Assembly: GCA_020852655.1 (NCBI GenBank)
Contig: JADZAI010000086.1
Span: forward strand, 33,186-97,185
Direction of reading: 5' to 3'
Length of the DNA stretch: 64,000 nucleotides
Origin: Alphaproteobacteria bacterium
Lineage (GTDB): Bacteria; Pseudomonadota; Alphaproteobacteria; Micropepsales; Micropepsaceae
Made by a program: the position numbers and the translations under genes. Below, piece after piece: positions 1 to 12,786 of the stretch. A model generated the notes under the pieces. The model did no database searches. It was not told the origin of the DNA and saw only the letters and a program-made list of their open reading frames with translations. The stretch's first letter is position 1. The number at the start of each line of letters is the position of its first letter.

Positions 1-1270
1 TCGCCAAGCGCGCCCGCTGCCCGCCCGACAGCCGCGCGAGGGGCGCCGTCTGCATATCGAGGGCGATTCCCGCGCCCGCCAGGAGGGCGCGCGCCCGCTG
101 GTCGCCGCCTGTGCCGGAGCGCGTCACCGCCTCCCAGGGCGTCCGCCAGATGTCGAGCTGCGACAACGCTTGATCCGAAACGCCGAGCTTCACGCTGGCG
201 GCGCCGCGGATGTGCGGATCGGGCCCGCCAAGCGCCGTGCGTACGCGATCGATGAAGCGCGTCTTGCCCGAGCCGTTCGGCCCGAGCAGCGCGATGCGGT
301 CGCCATTCTCGATCCAAAGGCGGCCGGTGCGAAACAGGGCACGCCCGTCCGGCGTGGCGATCGTGGCGTCGTCGATCGAAACCAGCGCCTTCGCGTGCGT
401 CGTGCTGCTGGCCAGCCGGATGGCACCGGACGACCGCTCCTGATGCGCCGGACGAGCGCCTTCCTCCAGCTTGTCGGCACGCTCGGAGAGCTGCCTGGTC
501 TTCACGACCAGCAGATCCGAGCCTGAGTTGATGCCGATATTCTTGAGCTTGGCCGCCTGGCGCCGCAGCGCCTTCACGCGGCGCATGTCGTTCTCGAAGC
601 GGCGGCCCTCGGCGGCATCGCGCTCGTCCAAAGCGAGGCTGGCGGCGCTGTAGGGTCGCGGGAAATCCGCACTGTTCTCGGGGCGCAGGAAAAGCGTCCG
701 CGTGCTGAAGGCGTCGAGAAACGCGCGGTCATGGCTCGCCGCGACGACGGCGCAGCCGCGGGGGAGCGCCGCCAGGAAACGCTCGAGCACGCCGATGCGG
801 CCGATATCGAGATGGTTCGTGGGTTCGTCGAGGAGCAGCAGGTCGGGCTCGGTCACGACGGCGCGGGCCAGCAGCATCGCCCGCTGCCACCCGCCCGACA
901 GCGCCTCGACGGGCTGCAAGCGCAATTCCTCCGGTACGGCGAGGTCGTCCAGTACGACGTCGGCCCGCCAGCCCTCGGACTCCGCAACCTCTGCGCCGAG
1001 GGCGCTTCGTACCGCCGCGTGCAGGGTCATCGGCAGCAGTTCGGCGGGCGGGTCCTGCGGCGCGAGCGACACGACAAGGCCGCGCGCCGTCGTCACCTCG
1101 CCCGCCGTCGGATCGTCGGCGCCGGCCAGAAGGCGGAGGAGCGAAGACTTGCCGCGCCCGTTGGCTGCGACGAGGCCGAGACGGTCACCCTTGCCGAGCG
1201 ACAGGTTCAGGCCGGTGAACAGCGGGGCGCCGCGGACCAGGGACACATTCTTCAGAGCGATCAGGGACAT
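1..1270 (-). CDS. ABC-F family ATP-binding protein, 3' part cut off by the window edge
   Basis: Reading the minus strand from ATG at 1270 gives MSLIALKNVSLVRG... with no stop before position 1, so the C-terminus lies outside the window. Two ABC ATPase modules are visible. The first has a slightly unusual P-loop (NGRGKSS), signature LSGGW, Walker B LLLLDEPTNHLD and the switch His in ASHD. The second has GPNGSGKT and LSGGQRARL at the window edge. Two ABC domains in tandem without membrane segments is the ABC-F arrangement. Members act on ribosomes (EttA/Uup type) or protect them from antibiotics. Which subfamily this is cannot be decided here. It is absent from the ORF track because it has no stop in the window. 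Confidence 0.9.
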   Translation of the reverse strand, partial: MSLIALKNVSLVRGAPLFTGLNLSLGKGDRLGLVAANGRGKSSLLRLLAGADDPTAGEVTTARGLVVSLAPQDPPAELLPMTLHAAVRSALGAEVAESEGWRADVVLDDLAVPEELRLQPVEALSGGWQRAMLLARAVVTEPDLLLLDEPTNHLDIGRIGVLERFLAALPRGCAVVAASHDRAFLDAFSTRTLFLRPENSADFPRPYSAASLALDERDAAEGRRFENDMRRVKALRRQAAKLKNIGINSGSDLLVVKTRQLSERADKLEEGARPAHQERSSGAIRLASSTTHAKALVSIDDATIATPDGRALFRTGRLWIENGDRIALLGPNGSGKTRFIDRVRTALGGPDPHIRGAASVKLGVSDQALSQLDIWRTPWEAVTRSGTGGDQRARALLAGAGIALDMQTAPLARLSGGQRARLA

Positions 1271-1509
1271 TGGAAACTCGTTGGATCAGGCGGGCGCGCA
1301 AGGCGCCGGAAGAGGCCGACAACGAGACAGCAATGCGCCCGGTCAGCCCCGCTACACGACGTGCGGGGCCGAAACAGGTCCTCGGGTTCGATTGTGGAAG
1401 CGGCGTCCCAACACCGTCTCCCCTCCCATCAGAGGTGATCCAACAGCGCGATTATAGCGGCCGATTGCCGGATGAACAGCCGTTCACGGAAGCTCCAGCG
1501 CCGGATGCC

Positions 1510-1770
1510 TCAAGCCCTTCGGACCAGCGAGAGCGCCAGCAGTACGACGATCGACCCGATCGTCGCGTTTATGATCGACGTGAGAATCGCGTTGTTGGTG
1601 ACGATGTTCACACCAAGCTTCGGCAGCAACCACGCTGCCACGAAGGCGCCGATGATCCCGATGACGATGTTGCCGAGCAGGCCGAACCCCGCGCCCTGGA
1701 CGATGACGCCCGCCAGCCAACCGGCGATCGCACCGATGAGAAGCGCGATGATGATGCCTTCCAACGTCAT
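1510..1770 (-). CDS. GlsB/YeaQ/YmgE family small membrane protein
   Basis: An 86-residue, very hydrophobic protein with about three membrane segments and the Gly-rich pattern of the transglycosylase-associated family (GAIAGWLAGVIVQG, GNIVIGIIGAFVAAWLLP). Family members are small inner-membrane proteins often induced by stress; their biochemical role is unknown. The start is supported by an AGGGG about 7 nt upstream. It stands alone between the ABC-F gene and tRNA-Lys. Confidence 0.85.
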   Translation of the reverse strand: MTLEGIIIALLIGAIAGWLAGVIVQGAGFGLLGNIVIGIIGAFVAAWLLPKLGVNIVTNNAILTSIINATIGSIVVLLALSLVRRA

Positions 1771-1894
1771 GAAGTGCCCCTTCCCTTGCGGATTGCATGA
1801 GGGAAGCTAGCACCAGTTCGGCCGACATGCCCCGCCCCCGCCCTGCGACACAACGCCGTGCCGGCCTGAGGGTTGCATCGACATTCGGGGGAAG

Positions 1895-1970
<76 letters not shown>

Positions 1971-2024
1971 GTCCGGAGCGCGGGCGTATAGAGCACGGGC
2001 CGGGGCCTGTCCAGCATCGTGACG

Positions 2025-3176
2025 CTAGAAAAACGTGCCGCCGTGACGGGGCGTTTCCATGGCCCTGTGGACGTGGACGCTCATCAGGATGCCGAAGCCC
2101 ATCATCACCGTCAGCATGGCCGTGCCGCCATACGAGACGAGCGGGAGTGGGATGCCGACGACCGGAATCACACCCATCACCATCGCCATGTTGATGAGGA
2201 TGTAGGCGAGGACGTTCATGGTCAGGCCGAGCGCCGTCAGCCGGGCGAAATGGCTGCGCGCCCTGAGCGATATGCCGAGGCCGAGAAACAGAATGAGGGC
2301 ATAGAGCCCGAGCAGAACGATGGCGCCGACGAAGCCGAATTCCTCGCCCAGCATGGGCAGGATGAAGTCGGTGTGCTTTTCGGGCAGGAAGTCGAGCTGG
2401 CTCTGTGTGCCGCCCAGGAAGCCGCGACCGAACAGGCCGCCCGAGCCCATCGCGATCTTGGACTGGAGGATGTTGTAGCCGGTGCCGAGCGGGTCGCTGT
2501 CGGGGTCGAGGAAGGTATAGACGCGCTGGCGCTGGTAGTCGTGCAGGAACTCCCAGCCGACGGGCAGCGCGATGCCGACGGCGACGAGACCGGCGATGAT
2601 CACGCGCCAGCGCAAGCCCGATGCGAACAGCATGCAGGCACCGATGAAACAGAGGATCGTCGCTGTGCCGAGATTGGGCTGCATCAGAACGAGCACGACG
2701 GGCAGCCCGATCAGGCCGAGCGGCACCGCCAGCGTCTTCAGCTTCACCGCATCTTCAAGGCTTCGCCCATGGAAGAAGCGCGCCAGGGCGAGCACGAGAG
2801 CGATCTTCATCAACTCGGAGGGCTGAATCTGGATGAGCCCGAGATCGATCCACCGTTCGGCGCCCTTCCCGGTACGGCCGAAATACTGGACGACGATGAG
2901 GAGGACGAAGGTCGCCGCGTAGAATGGATAGGCGAGGCTCATCCATACGCGGATATCGATCATCGCGAAGATGAGGAGGATGACGAAGCCGACGCCGAAG
3001 CGCATGAGCTGGCGAGACGCCCAGGGATCGAACGAACCGCCGGCCACAGAGTAAAGCATCGCAAAACCGATCGACGCGACGGCGCAGATCGCCAGCAGCA
3101 GCAGCCAGTGGAGATCCAGCAGCTTGGCCCAGACGGGCTGCTGCGGCTTGTCGAGGGCAAGGGCGCGAACGGCCAT
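2025..3176 (-). CDS. rodA: RodA, SEDS-family peptidoglycan glycosyltransferase of the elongasome
   Basis: 383 residues with roughly ten membrane segments. It carries SEDS-family signatures: FLPEKHTDFI in the large periplasmic loop and PLVSYGG near the C-terminus. RodA polymerises lipid II into glycan strands during side-wall growth, in complex with PBP2. It is the last gene of mreB-mreC-mreD-mrdA-rodA and starts only 3 nt after the mrdA stop, so it is almost certainly co-transcribed and translationally coupled. Confidence 0.97.
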   Translation of the reverse strand: MAVRALALDKPQQPVWAKLLDLHWLLLLAICAVASIGFAMLYSVAGGSFDPWASRQLMRFGVGFVILLIFAMIDIRVWMSLAYPFYAATFVLLIVVQYFGRTGKGAERWIDLGLIQIQPSELMKIALVLALARFFHGRSLEDAVKLKTLAVPLGLIGLPVVLVLMQPNLGTATILCFIGACMLFASGLRWRVIIAGLVAVGIALPVGWEFLHDYQRQRVYTFLDPDSDPLGTGYNILQSKIAMGSGGLFGRGFLGGTQSQLDFLPEKHTDFILPMLGEEFGFVGAIVLLGLYALILFLGLGISLRARSHFARLTALGLTMNVLAYILINMAMVMGVIPVVGIPLPLVSYGGTAMLTVMMGFGILMSVHVHRAMETPRHGGTFF

Positions 3177-3179
3177 GGC

Positions 3180-5057
3180 TCAGGCCGGCGACAGTTCGGC
3201 CGACACGAAAGGCACACCTGTCGGGCGTGACACGGGGTCGCGTTCCAACACCCGCTCCATGATGTCCTTGGCGACAGGTGCTGCGGCCTTGCTGCCGCCC
3301 TGCCCGTGCTCCACGACGACGGCAATGCCGTAGCGGGGCGCTTCGACGGGCGCAAAGGCCACGAAGAGGGCATGGTTGCGCAGGTGCCAGGGTACGGCAT
3401 TGCCACGCAGCGTTCCGCCGGCGGCCTTCGCGCCGCGCACCTGGGCCGTGCCCGTCTTGCCGGCCATGCGCATGCCCGGCCCCTTCAGGCGCGAACGGCC
3501 GGCCGTACCGCCCGCCGCGTTCACGACGGCGTCCATGCCGGCGTGGACCAGCGCGATCGACGCGGGCGATACCTCCAGCGGTTCGGCCGGAGGGCTTGCC
3601 ACGCCGCCGGTACCGACCCGCCGGACGATATGCGGCGTGATGGCGGCGCCGCCGTTGGCAATGCGGCTGACCATCGTCGCGAGCTGAAGGGGGGTCGCGG
3701 TGACGTAGCCCTGCCCGATCGCCGTGTTGAGCGCATCGCCGGGAAGCAGGTCCTCCCCGAAACGTTCCATCTTCCACGCCGTCGAGGGAACCGTGCCCCG
3801 CCGCTCACCCGGAACGTCGAAGCCGAACTTCTCGCCCAGGCCGAGCCGGTTGGCCATCGCCGCGATGGCATCGACGCCGATGCGCCGCCCGACCTCGTAG
3901 AAGAAGACGTTGCACGAAGCCTTCAGGGCTCCGACGACGTCGACGGAACCATGGCCCCCGCGCCGGTGGCAGTGAAAGGTGAACTTGCCGAGGCGCATAT
4001 AGCCCGGGCAGCGGATATGGGTGCCGGCATCGATCGCACCTGCCTCGAGCCCGGCCAGGGCGGTCACCAGCTTGAAGGTGGAGCCGGGCGCGTATTCGCC
4101 GGCAAGCGCCTTGTTCAGGAGCGGCTTGAGCGGGTCGGCGTTCATTTCCTCCCAGCGCGTCTGGCTGAAGCCCGTGATGAACTCGTTCGGGTCGAAACCG
4201 GGACTGGAGACGAAGGTCAGGATTTCGCCGCTACGCACGTCCATCAGGACCACGCTCGCGCTCTCGCCCTTCAGCCGCTCCTGCGCGAAGCGCTGGATGT
4301 CCATGTCGAGCGTCAGCTCTATGTTGGCGCCGGGCGTACCTTCCTGCCGCGCCAGTTCGCGAATGACGCGGCCGTGGGCGTTGACCTCGATCTGGCGGAC
4401 GCCACCCTTGCCGCGCAGGTCGCGATCGACGGCGCGTTCCACGCCATTCTTGCCTATCGGGAAATCGGGCGTGCGCAGCAGCGGATCGCCGTCATCGCGG
4501 TTCTTGAGATCGCTCTCGGAGACGGCTGCCACATAGCCAAGGACGTGGCTGAGCTCGCTGCCGAACGGATAGGTCCGCACCTGGCCGACGTCCGCAACGA
4601 CGCCCGGCATCTCGGGCAAGGCCAGATTGATTTCGGCGAAGACATTCCAATTCAGATTCTCGGCGACCGTAACCGCCGAGAGCCCGTGCTTCGTCTTCGC
4701 ATCGCGCAGCACCTGCTCGCGCTGGCGGGGCGTGATGTCCACAAAGCGGGCCACGAGGTCGAGCGCCTTGTCGACACCCTCCGTCTGATCGGGAATAATC
4801 AGGACCCGGTAGTTCGGCCTGTTGCCGGCCAGCTCGATGCCGAAGCGATCGAGTATCTTGCCGCGCGGCGGCGTCAGGAGCTGGAGGTTGATCCGGTTGT
4901 CCTCGGCCAGCGTCTCGTATTTGTCGGCATCGAGGATCTGGAGTTGATACATGCGCGTCGCGAGGCCGCCCAGCAGCGCAGTGGCGCCGGCGCCGAGCAG
5001 CAGCGCCCGCCGCGTGAACATCGCTGCCCGTTCGGGCTCGTCCCGTTCGCCCTGCAT
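3180..5057 (-). CDS. mrdA: Penicillin-binding protein 2 (elongation-specific transpeptidase)
   Basis: The ORF track starts at 5255, inside mreD. ATG at 5057 is preferred: it lies just after the mreD stop and gives 625 residues, usual for PBP2. The protein has a short cytoplasmic N-terminus, one membrane anchor (about residues 17-35), a dimerisation domain, and a transpeptidase domain with the nucleophile motif STFK (Ser326), SCN near residue 385 and KTGT near residue 545. It cross-links peptidoglycan laid down by RodA. Confidence 0.96.
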   Translation of the reverse strand: MQGERDEPERAAMFTRRALLLGAGATALLGGLATRMYQLQILDADKYETLAEDNRINLQLLTPPRGKILDRFGIELAGNRPNYRVLIIPDQTEGVDKALDLVARFVDITPRQREQVLRDAKTKHGLSAVTVAENLNWNVFAEINLALPEMPGVVADVGQVRTYPFGSELSHVLGYVAAVSESDLKNRDDGDPLLRTPDFPIGKNGVERAVDRDLRGKGGVRQIEVNAHGRVIRELARQEGTPGANIELTLDMDIQRFAQERLKGESASVVLMDVRSGEILTFVSSPGFDPNEFITGFSQTRWEEMNADPLKPLLNKALAGEYAPGSTFKLVTALAGLEAGAIDAGTHIRCPGYMRLGKFTFHCHRRGGHGSVDVVGALKASCNVFFYEVGRRIGVDAIAAMANRLGLGEKFGFDVPGERRGTVPSTAWKMERFGEDLLPGDALNTAIGQGYVTATPLQLATMVSRIANGGAAITPHIVRRVGTGGVASPPAEPLEVSPASIALVHAGMDAVVNAAGGTAGRSRLKGPGMRMAGKTGTAQVRGAKAAGGTLRGNAVPWHLRNHALFVAFAPVEAPRYGIAVVVEHGQGGSKAAAPVAKDIMERVLERDPVSRPTGVPFVSAELSPA

Positions 5058-5062
5058 CGCGG

Positions 5063-5581
5063 TCAGGCCCGCATGGGCGCAACGACGCGCCGCTCGATGA
5101 AGGCAAAGGCCACGCCGAAGAACGGATAGAGCGCGATCGACACGAGGCCGGCTACTATAAACTCCATCGGGCTCTTGATCTCCCAGTCGTAGATCGAGCC
5201 CAGCAGCCAGACCAAAAAGCAGGCTGCGGCGCAGGTCACCGCGAAAACCGCCCAAGCCGAATGGAGCGCCCGTCCGAAGGTGTCACGCAGGACGAGCGCG
5301 AGGCCGTGGCAGAGCAGGAGCACCAGTGCCCAGAGGCCGGGCGGCGCCCCCGAAAGCAGGTCGTAGAGGAGCCCGGTGAAGAAGATGGGGCCGGGGGTCA
5401 TGAGGTCGCCGCGGTGATTGCCCCAGAAGAACACGACCATCAGCGGATAGAGCGGCGTCATCTCCAGGCCGCCCGGCAGGCGGAAAGGGATGATGGCGAA
5501 GATCACGGCGATGAGTGCGAGCACAAGCGGCAGGCGGCCACCGATCCACTTCACGAGTCGGGAAAAGACCGAGACGACCAT
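5063..5581 (-). CDS. mreD: Rod shape-determining protein MreD
   Basis: A 172-residue integral membrane protein with about five hydrophobic segments, in the standard place between mreC and mrdA. MreD is a poorly conserved elongasome component linking MreC to the membrane machinery, so the call rests on position and topology together. It starts 4 nt after the mreC stop. Confidence 0.92.
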   Translation of the reverse strand: MVVSVFSRLVKWIGGRLPLVLALIAVIFAIIPFRLPGGLEMTPLYPLMVVFFWGNHRGDLMTPGPIFFTGLLYDLLSGAPPGLWALVLLLCHGLALVLRDTFGRALHSAWAVFAVTCAAACFLVWLLGSIYDWEIKSPMEFIVAGLVSIALYPFFGVAFAFIERRVVAPMRA

Positions 5582-5585
5582 CGCG

Positions 5586-6515
5586 CTACTCTGCGGGCGG
5601 GGCGGGATTGGCCGCGACGGCCGGTTCTTCGGGAATCACGACCGGGGCGATCTGCGCCGGCGGAAGCTGGGGCATGTCGACATCGTTGAGGAACTCGTAG
5701 CGCTTGAGCGCGACGACCTCGACGCGGGCGATGTCCGCATACAGCCGGGCGGCAGGCCCATTCGGTGTGAGCGTCACGACACCGACCGGAAGGCCGGGCG
5801 GCAGGACGCCGCCATCACCCGAGGTCACGATCGCAGTGCCCTCCACCAGCTTGGCCTCCAGGGGCAGGAACTGGAGTTGCGGAGGGCCGTTGGCGTCTCC
5901 CGAAAGAACGGCGCGGATGCCACCGGGTTCGACGACCACGGGCACATGGCTGGTCGTATCGGTCAGCAGCAGGACGCGCGCGGAGGTCTGGCCGACCGCC
6001 ACGACACGGCCCACCAGGCCGTAGCGGTCGAGTGCGGCGTCCCCGGGCCTGACACCCTGGTCGTTGCCGGCCTTGACGATGATCGCCCGCGAGAACGGAC
6101 CGCCGGTCTCGGCCATGACGCTGGCGGTCACGACGCCTTCGATCGGGGCGTAGGAAATGTGCAGGATGGACTGGAACGAGCGGACCTGGCGTTCCAACTC
6201 CATGGCGCGAGCGCGCCATGCGAGGAGCTCTTCATTCTGCGTCCGCAGGCGGTCGTTTTCGCCGTACAGGAAGACGGCATTGGAAGCCGCTTCAACGCCG
6301 TGCGAGACCCACTCGGCAACGTCGGCCCCCTGGCCTATGACGCCCGACGCGAAGTCGGCCGTCTCGGTCCGCACGCGGTCGACGAGCGAATTTTCGGCAC
6401 GGCCAAGCAACAGGAGGAGCAGCGCGAGGACGCCGAACGCAATCAAGCCGGTCTTGTGCGCGCGCAGTTCGACCGGCGCTTTCCAGGCTCCCCGCTTGAA
6501 TTTCGGCTGCGGCAT
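5586..6515 (-). CDS. mreC: Rod shape-determining protein MreC
   Basis: 309 residues: a short basic cytoplasmic segment, one membrane helix (GLIAFGVLALLLLLLG), a coiled-coil stretch rich in Glu/Arg/Leu (about residues 75-115) and the periplasmic beta domain. The C-terminus is Pro/Ala-rich. MreC scaffolds PBP2-RodA in the periplasm. It starts 17 nt after the mreB stop within the same operon. Confidence 0.95.
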   Translation of the reverse strand: MPQPKFKRGAWKAPVELRAHKTGLIAFGVLALLLLLLGRAENSLVDRVRTETADFASGVIGQGADVAEWVSHGVEAASNAVFLYGENDRLRTQNEELLAWRARAMELERQVRSFQSILHISYAPIEGVVTASVMAETGGPFSRAIIVKAGNDQGVRPGDAALDRYGLVGRVVAVGQTSARVLLLTDTTSHVPVVVEPGGIRAVLSGDANGPPQLQFLPLEAKLVEGTAIVTSGDGGVLPPGLPVGVVTLTPNGPAARLYADIARVEVVALKRYEFLNDVDMPQLPPAQIAPVVIPEEPAVAANPAPPAE

Positions 6516-6532
6516 TCGGCGCGCCGGTCCTC

Positions 6533-9216
<2,684 letters not shown>

Positions 9217-9270
9217 TGGCTGCGAAGGCCTTTTGGTCTGGTCTGAAAGTTCCGTGTGGCTGGTCGTCCT

Positions 9271-9327
9271 CCCCTAGACGCCGGCTCTTTACGGATCTCC
9301 CAAAGAGCGAACGGCGACGCCTAGGGG
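9271..9327 (-). promoter_or_regulatory. Long leader hairpin upstream of leuA
   Basis: Nested inverted segments form one imperfect stem: CCCCTAG/CTAGGGG (9271-9277 with 9321-9327), CGCCG/CGGCG, and GCTCTTT/AAAGAGC around a ten-base loop. It ends about 55 nt before the leuA start. In the leuA direction the hairpin begins at the stop codon of a short Leu-rich reading frame. There is no U-tract, so if it regulates it may act on translation or with Rho. Confidence 0.5.
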
Positions 9328-9359
9328 CGCCTAAGGAGCAGGCCCTCGCAAAGTCGCAC
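9321..9359 (-). CDS. Possible leuA leader peptide (12 aa, contains Leu-Leu-Leu)
   Basis: The minus-strand frame GTG CGA CTT TGC GAG GGC CTG CTC CTT AGG CGC CCC TAG encodes VRLCEGLLLRRP. Three consecutive Leu codons lie 9 nt before a stop that coincides with the base of the leuA leader hairpin. No good ribosome-binding site was seen before the GTG, and the frame is open further upstream, so the true start is unclear. The arrangement resembles leucine-responsive attenuators, but it could be chance. Confidence 0.35.
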   Translation of the reverse strand: MRLCEGLLLRRP

Positions 9360-9652
9360 GGTCGCGCATGCGCCCGCCGCGGCAAAAGCCGCAGCGCCGC
9401 AATCCTCCAAAACGACGTTTGCAGCGCTCACCGCTTGCCTCGCCGACGCGACCAAATTTCCGTTGTGGCAACAAAGGTTAACGGCCGCTCTTTAACGACT
9501 CGTTAAAACCCCTGTTTTCCGAGGCCCTTTCTAGCGAGGCCGTCCTGCTGGGGCAAGTCTCGCACCGCAACATGCACCGGAATTTAAGGACCGGCCGACA
9601 TGGTTCCTGCTGCGTTCCCGCACGCCGGCAAACTTGATACATTTCCCCCGCA
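9360..9652. other. Divergent intergenic region between leuA and the PAS gene
   Basis: Together with the leader hairpin this makes a 436-bp gap. The part near 9470-9510 is AT-richer than its surroundings (AAAGGTTAACGGCCGCTCTTTAACG). It probably holds the leuA and PAS-gene promoters. No gene is supported here. Confidence 0.4.
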
Positions 9653-10171
9653 ATGCCAGCTCCCGCTGAGTCGCCTCGCCCGCAAGGCCCTTACCCGGCG
9701 GAGTGGTCGATTCGAACCCTGCTGGCCGATCCCCATCCGCACCTCAAGCGCGTCTACGGCGCTTGGCAGGAAGCGCTCGCCAGGGAGGGCCGCCCGCTAC
9801 CCCGCGCCGGCGCCCTGGGGCCGGTGCAACTGAAGCAGGTGCTGCCGGACGTGCACGTCTATGACGTCCGCCCGGACCACCCCCGCTTCACCTTTCGCCT
9901 GATCGGCACGCGCATGGTGGACTATCTCGGCAGCAATCTCAGCGGCACTGCCATTGCCGATCTGCCGATGTCGAAGCTGCGCGAGGTGCTGATGGAAATC
10001 CTCGGCACCGTCGACAGCCGGGCGGCGCCCGTCCACATCAAGGCTCTGCACGCCGTCGCGCTGCCGAATGGCGACCAGCGGTCGCTGGAGAGTCTGTGGC
10101 TGCCGTTCGGCGACGACGGCATCGTCAGCCGCGTCATCGCTGTCAGCCTTCTCGGCGATCTGCCACCATAA
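9653..10171 (+). CDS. PAS_5 (DUF1457-type) domain protein
   Basis: 172 residues. The region from about residue 40 to 165 fits the PAS_5 family common in Alphaproteobacteria: LKQVLPDVHVYDV...FTFRLIGTRMVDYLG...LPNGDQRSLESLWLPFGDDG. These are stand-alone PAS-like sensor proteins of unknown output. There is no signal peptide or membrane segment. It is convergent with ilvC, with a bidirectional terminator between them. Confidence 0.7.
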   Translation: MPAPAESPRPQGPYPAEWSIRTLLADPHPHLKRVYGAWQEALAREGRPLPRAGALGPVQLKQVLPDVHVYDVRPDHPRFTFRLIGTRMVDYLGSNLSGTAIADLPMSKLREVLMEILGTVDSRAAPVHIKALHAVALPNGDQRSLESLWLPFGDDGIVSRVIAVSLLGDLPP

Positions 10172-10200
10172 CCCGAACGCGGGCAGGACCCGCGCCCGGG
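10172..10200 (+). terminator. Bidirectional hairpin between the PAS gene and ilvC
   Basis: CCCGAACGCGGG-CAGGA-CCCGCGCCCGGG forms a 12-bp stem with two wobble pairs, directly after the PAS-gene stop. It is followed on the plus strand by CTTTCGTT. The symmetric stem can also serve convergent ilvC. Confidence 0.65.
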
Positions 10201-10214
10201 CTTTCGTTCAGCGT

Positions 10215-11454
<1,240 letters not shown>

Positions 11455-11506
11455 CGTCAGCGCAACGCAAGCAAGCCCGGGCGCGTTCCCTGCCGCGAGG
11501 AGCCCC

Positions 11507-12049
11507 ATGACCGCCATCCATCCCGCCGACATCATCGCCTTCTGGCAGTCCGTCGGCTACGACAAATGGTACGGCAAGGACGACGCCTTCGACGCCGAAA
11601 TCCGCCGCCGCTTCGGCGCCATCCACGCCGACGCGGTCGAGGGCAAACTGGAGCACTGGGCGCTGACCGCCCAAGGGGCGCTCGCCTTGCTGATCCTGCT
11701 CGATCAGTTCAGCCGCAACCTCTATCGCGGCGACGCACGTGCCTTTGCCGGCGACGCTGTTGCGCGCACGGTCGCGGACGCAGCCATCGCCGAGGGCTTC
11801 GACCATCAGGTCGATCCGGTCCTGCGACAATTCTTCTACCTGCCCTTCGAGCACTCCGAGCGCATGGAAGACCAGGACCGTTCCGTCACGCTCTTCACCG
11901 CGCTCGGCGGCAAGACCCTGCCCTACGCGATCGAACACCGCGACATCATCGCCCGCTTCGGCCGCTTCCCTCACCGCAACGCCGTCCTCGGTCGCACGAC
12001 CACGCCCGAGGAACAGGCATTCCTCGACGGCGGTGGATTCAAGGGCTGA
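11507..12049 (+). CDS. DUF924 family protein
   Basis: ATG at 11507 (GAGG about 8 nt upstream) gives 180 residues beginning MTAIHPADIIAFW. Family signatures are the early IIAFW, KWYGKDDAFD, LALLILLDQFSRNLYRG, FFYLPFEHSE and FGRFPHRNAVLGR. DUF924 proteins are all-helical and TPR-like; their function is unknown. The ORF track start at 11369 runs over the DUF2945 remnant and is rejected. A palindromic element begins 12 nt after the stop. Confidence 0.9.
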   Translation: MTAIHPADIIAFWQSVGYDKWYGKDDAFDAEIRRRFGAIHADAVEGKLEHWALTAQGALALLILLDQFSRNLYRGDARAFAGDAVARTVADAAIAEGFDHQVDPVLRQFFYLPFEHSERMEDQDRSVTLFTALGGKTLPYAIEHRDIIARFGRFPHRNAVLGRTTTPEEQAFLDGGGFKG

Positions 12050-12060
12050 ACTCCCCTCAT

Positions 12061-12209
12061 TGTCATGGTCCGCGAAGGCGGACCATCCACGCCTTTCGGT
12101 ACTCCAATCCGCCACCGAGCGTCGGCCCTCCGTCAGCGCCTGCGTATTCGCACGCCCACCCAATCCCCCGCCCAAAGGCGTGGATGGTCCGCCTTCGCGG
12201 ACCATGACA
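12061..12209. repeat. 149-bp element with perfect 36-bp terminal inverted repeats
   Basis: The left arm TGTCATGGTCCGCGAAGGCG... (12061-12096) and the right arm (12174-12209) are exact reverse complements over 36 nt, around a 77-nt core. Each arm contains its own smaller palindrome (GGTCCGC..GCGGACC). It sits between the stops of DUF924 and ilvN, so it can form a large cruciform or RNA hairpin that separates convergent transcripts. Confidence 0.9.
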
Positions 12210-12237
12210 AGGGAGTGCGCGGCAACCGTCACAGCGA

Positions 12238-12786
12238 CTACATCGCCTCCGCGCCGCGGGATATGGCGACGACGCCGGTGCGGCTGACTTCGATCAGGCC
12301 GAGGGGCTTCATGAGGTCGACGAAAGCGTCGATCTTGGACGGCGCGCCGGTGAGCTCGAAGACGAAGCTCGTATGCGTGGTGTCGATGACGCGGGCGCGG
12401 AAGGCATCCGAGAGGCGCAGCGCCTCGACGCGGCGATCGCCCTCGCCCGCCACCTTCACGAGCGCCATCTCGCGCTCGATGCCCGGCTTGTCGATGTTGA
12501 GGTCGACGACACGATGCACCGGCACGAGGCGGCCGAGCTGTGCCTTGATCTGCGCGATCACGTCGCCTGTGCCCGAGGTCACGATGGTGATCCGCGAGGT
12601 GTGCTTGAGGTGATCCGTCTCGGCGACGGTCAGCGACTCGATGTTGTAGCCGCGGCCCGAGAACAGGCCGACGACACGGGCGAGCACGCCAGGCTCATTG
12701 TCGACGATGACGGCAAGCGTCCGCTTGGTCACGGCCGCCTTCTCCTCCACCATGAAATAGGCGGACTTCGGTGCAGGTTCGGCCAT
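12238..12786 (-). CDS. ilvN: Acetolactate synthase small (regulatory) subunit
   Basis: 182 residues with an N-terminal ACT domain at about residues 22-95 (TLAVIVDNEPGVLARVVGLF, then GYNIESLTV) and the conserved C-terminal ALS_ss domain. It binds valine and activates the large subunit. Its ATG overlaps the ilvI stop (ATGA), so the subunits are translationally coupled in the order large-small. It could equally be called ilvH. Confidence 0.97.
   Translation of the reverse strand: MAEPAPKSAYFMVEEKAAVTKRTLAVIVDNEPGVLARVVGLFSGRGYNIESLTVAETDHLKHTSRITIVTSGTGDVIAQIKAQLGRLVPVHRVVDLNIDKPGIEREMALVKVAGEGDRRVEALRLSDAFRARVIDTTHTSFVFELTGAPSKIDAFVDLMKPLGLIEVSRTGVVAISRGAEAM

Noticed and set aside
3306-5129. 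607-aa plus-strand ORF opposite mrdA
   Set aside because: Antisense shadow of PBP2 with no recognisable domain.
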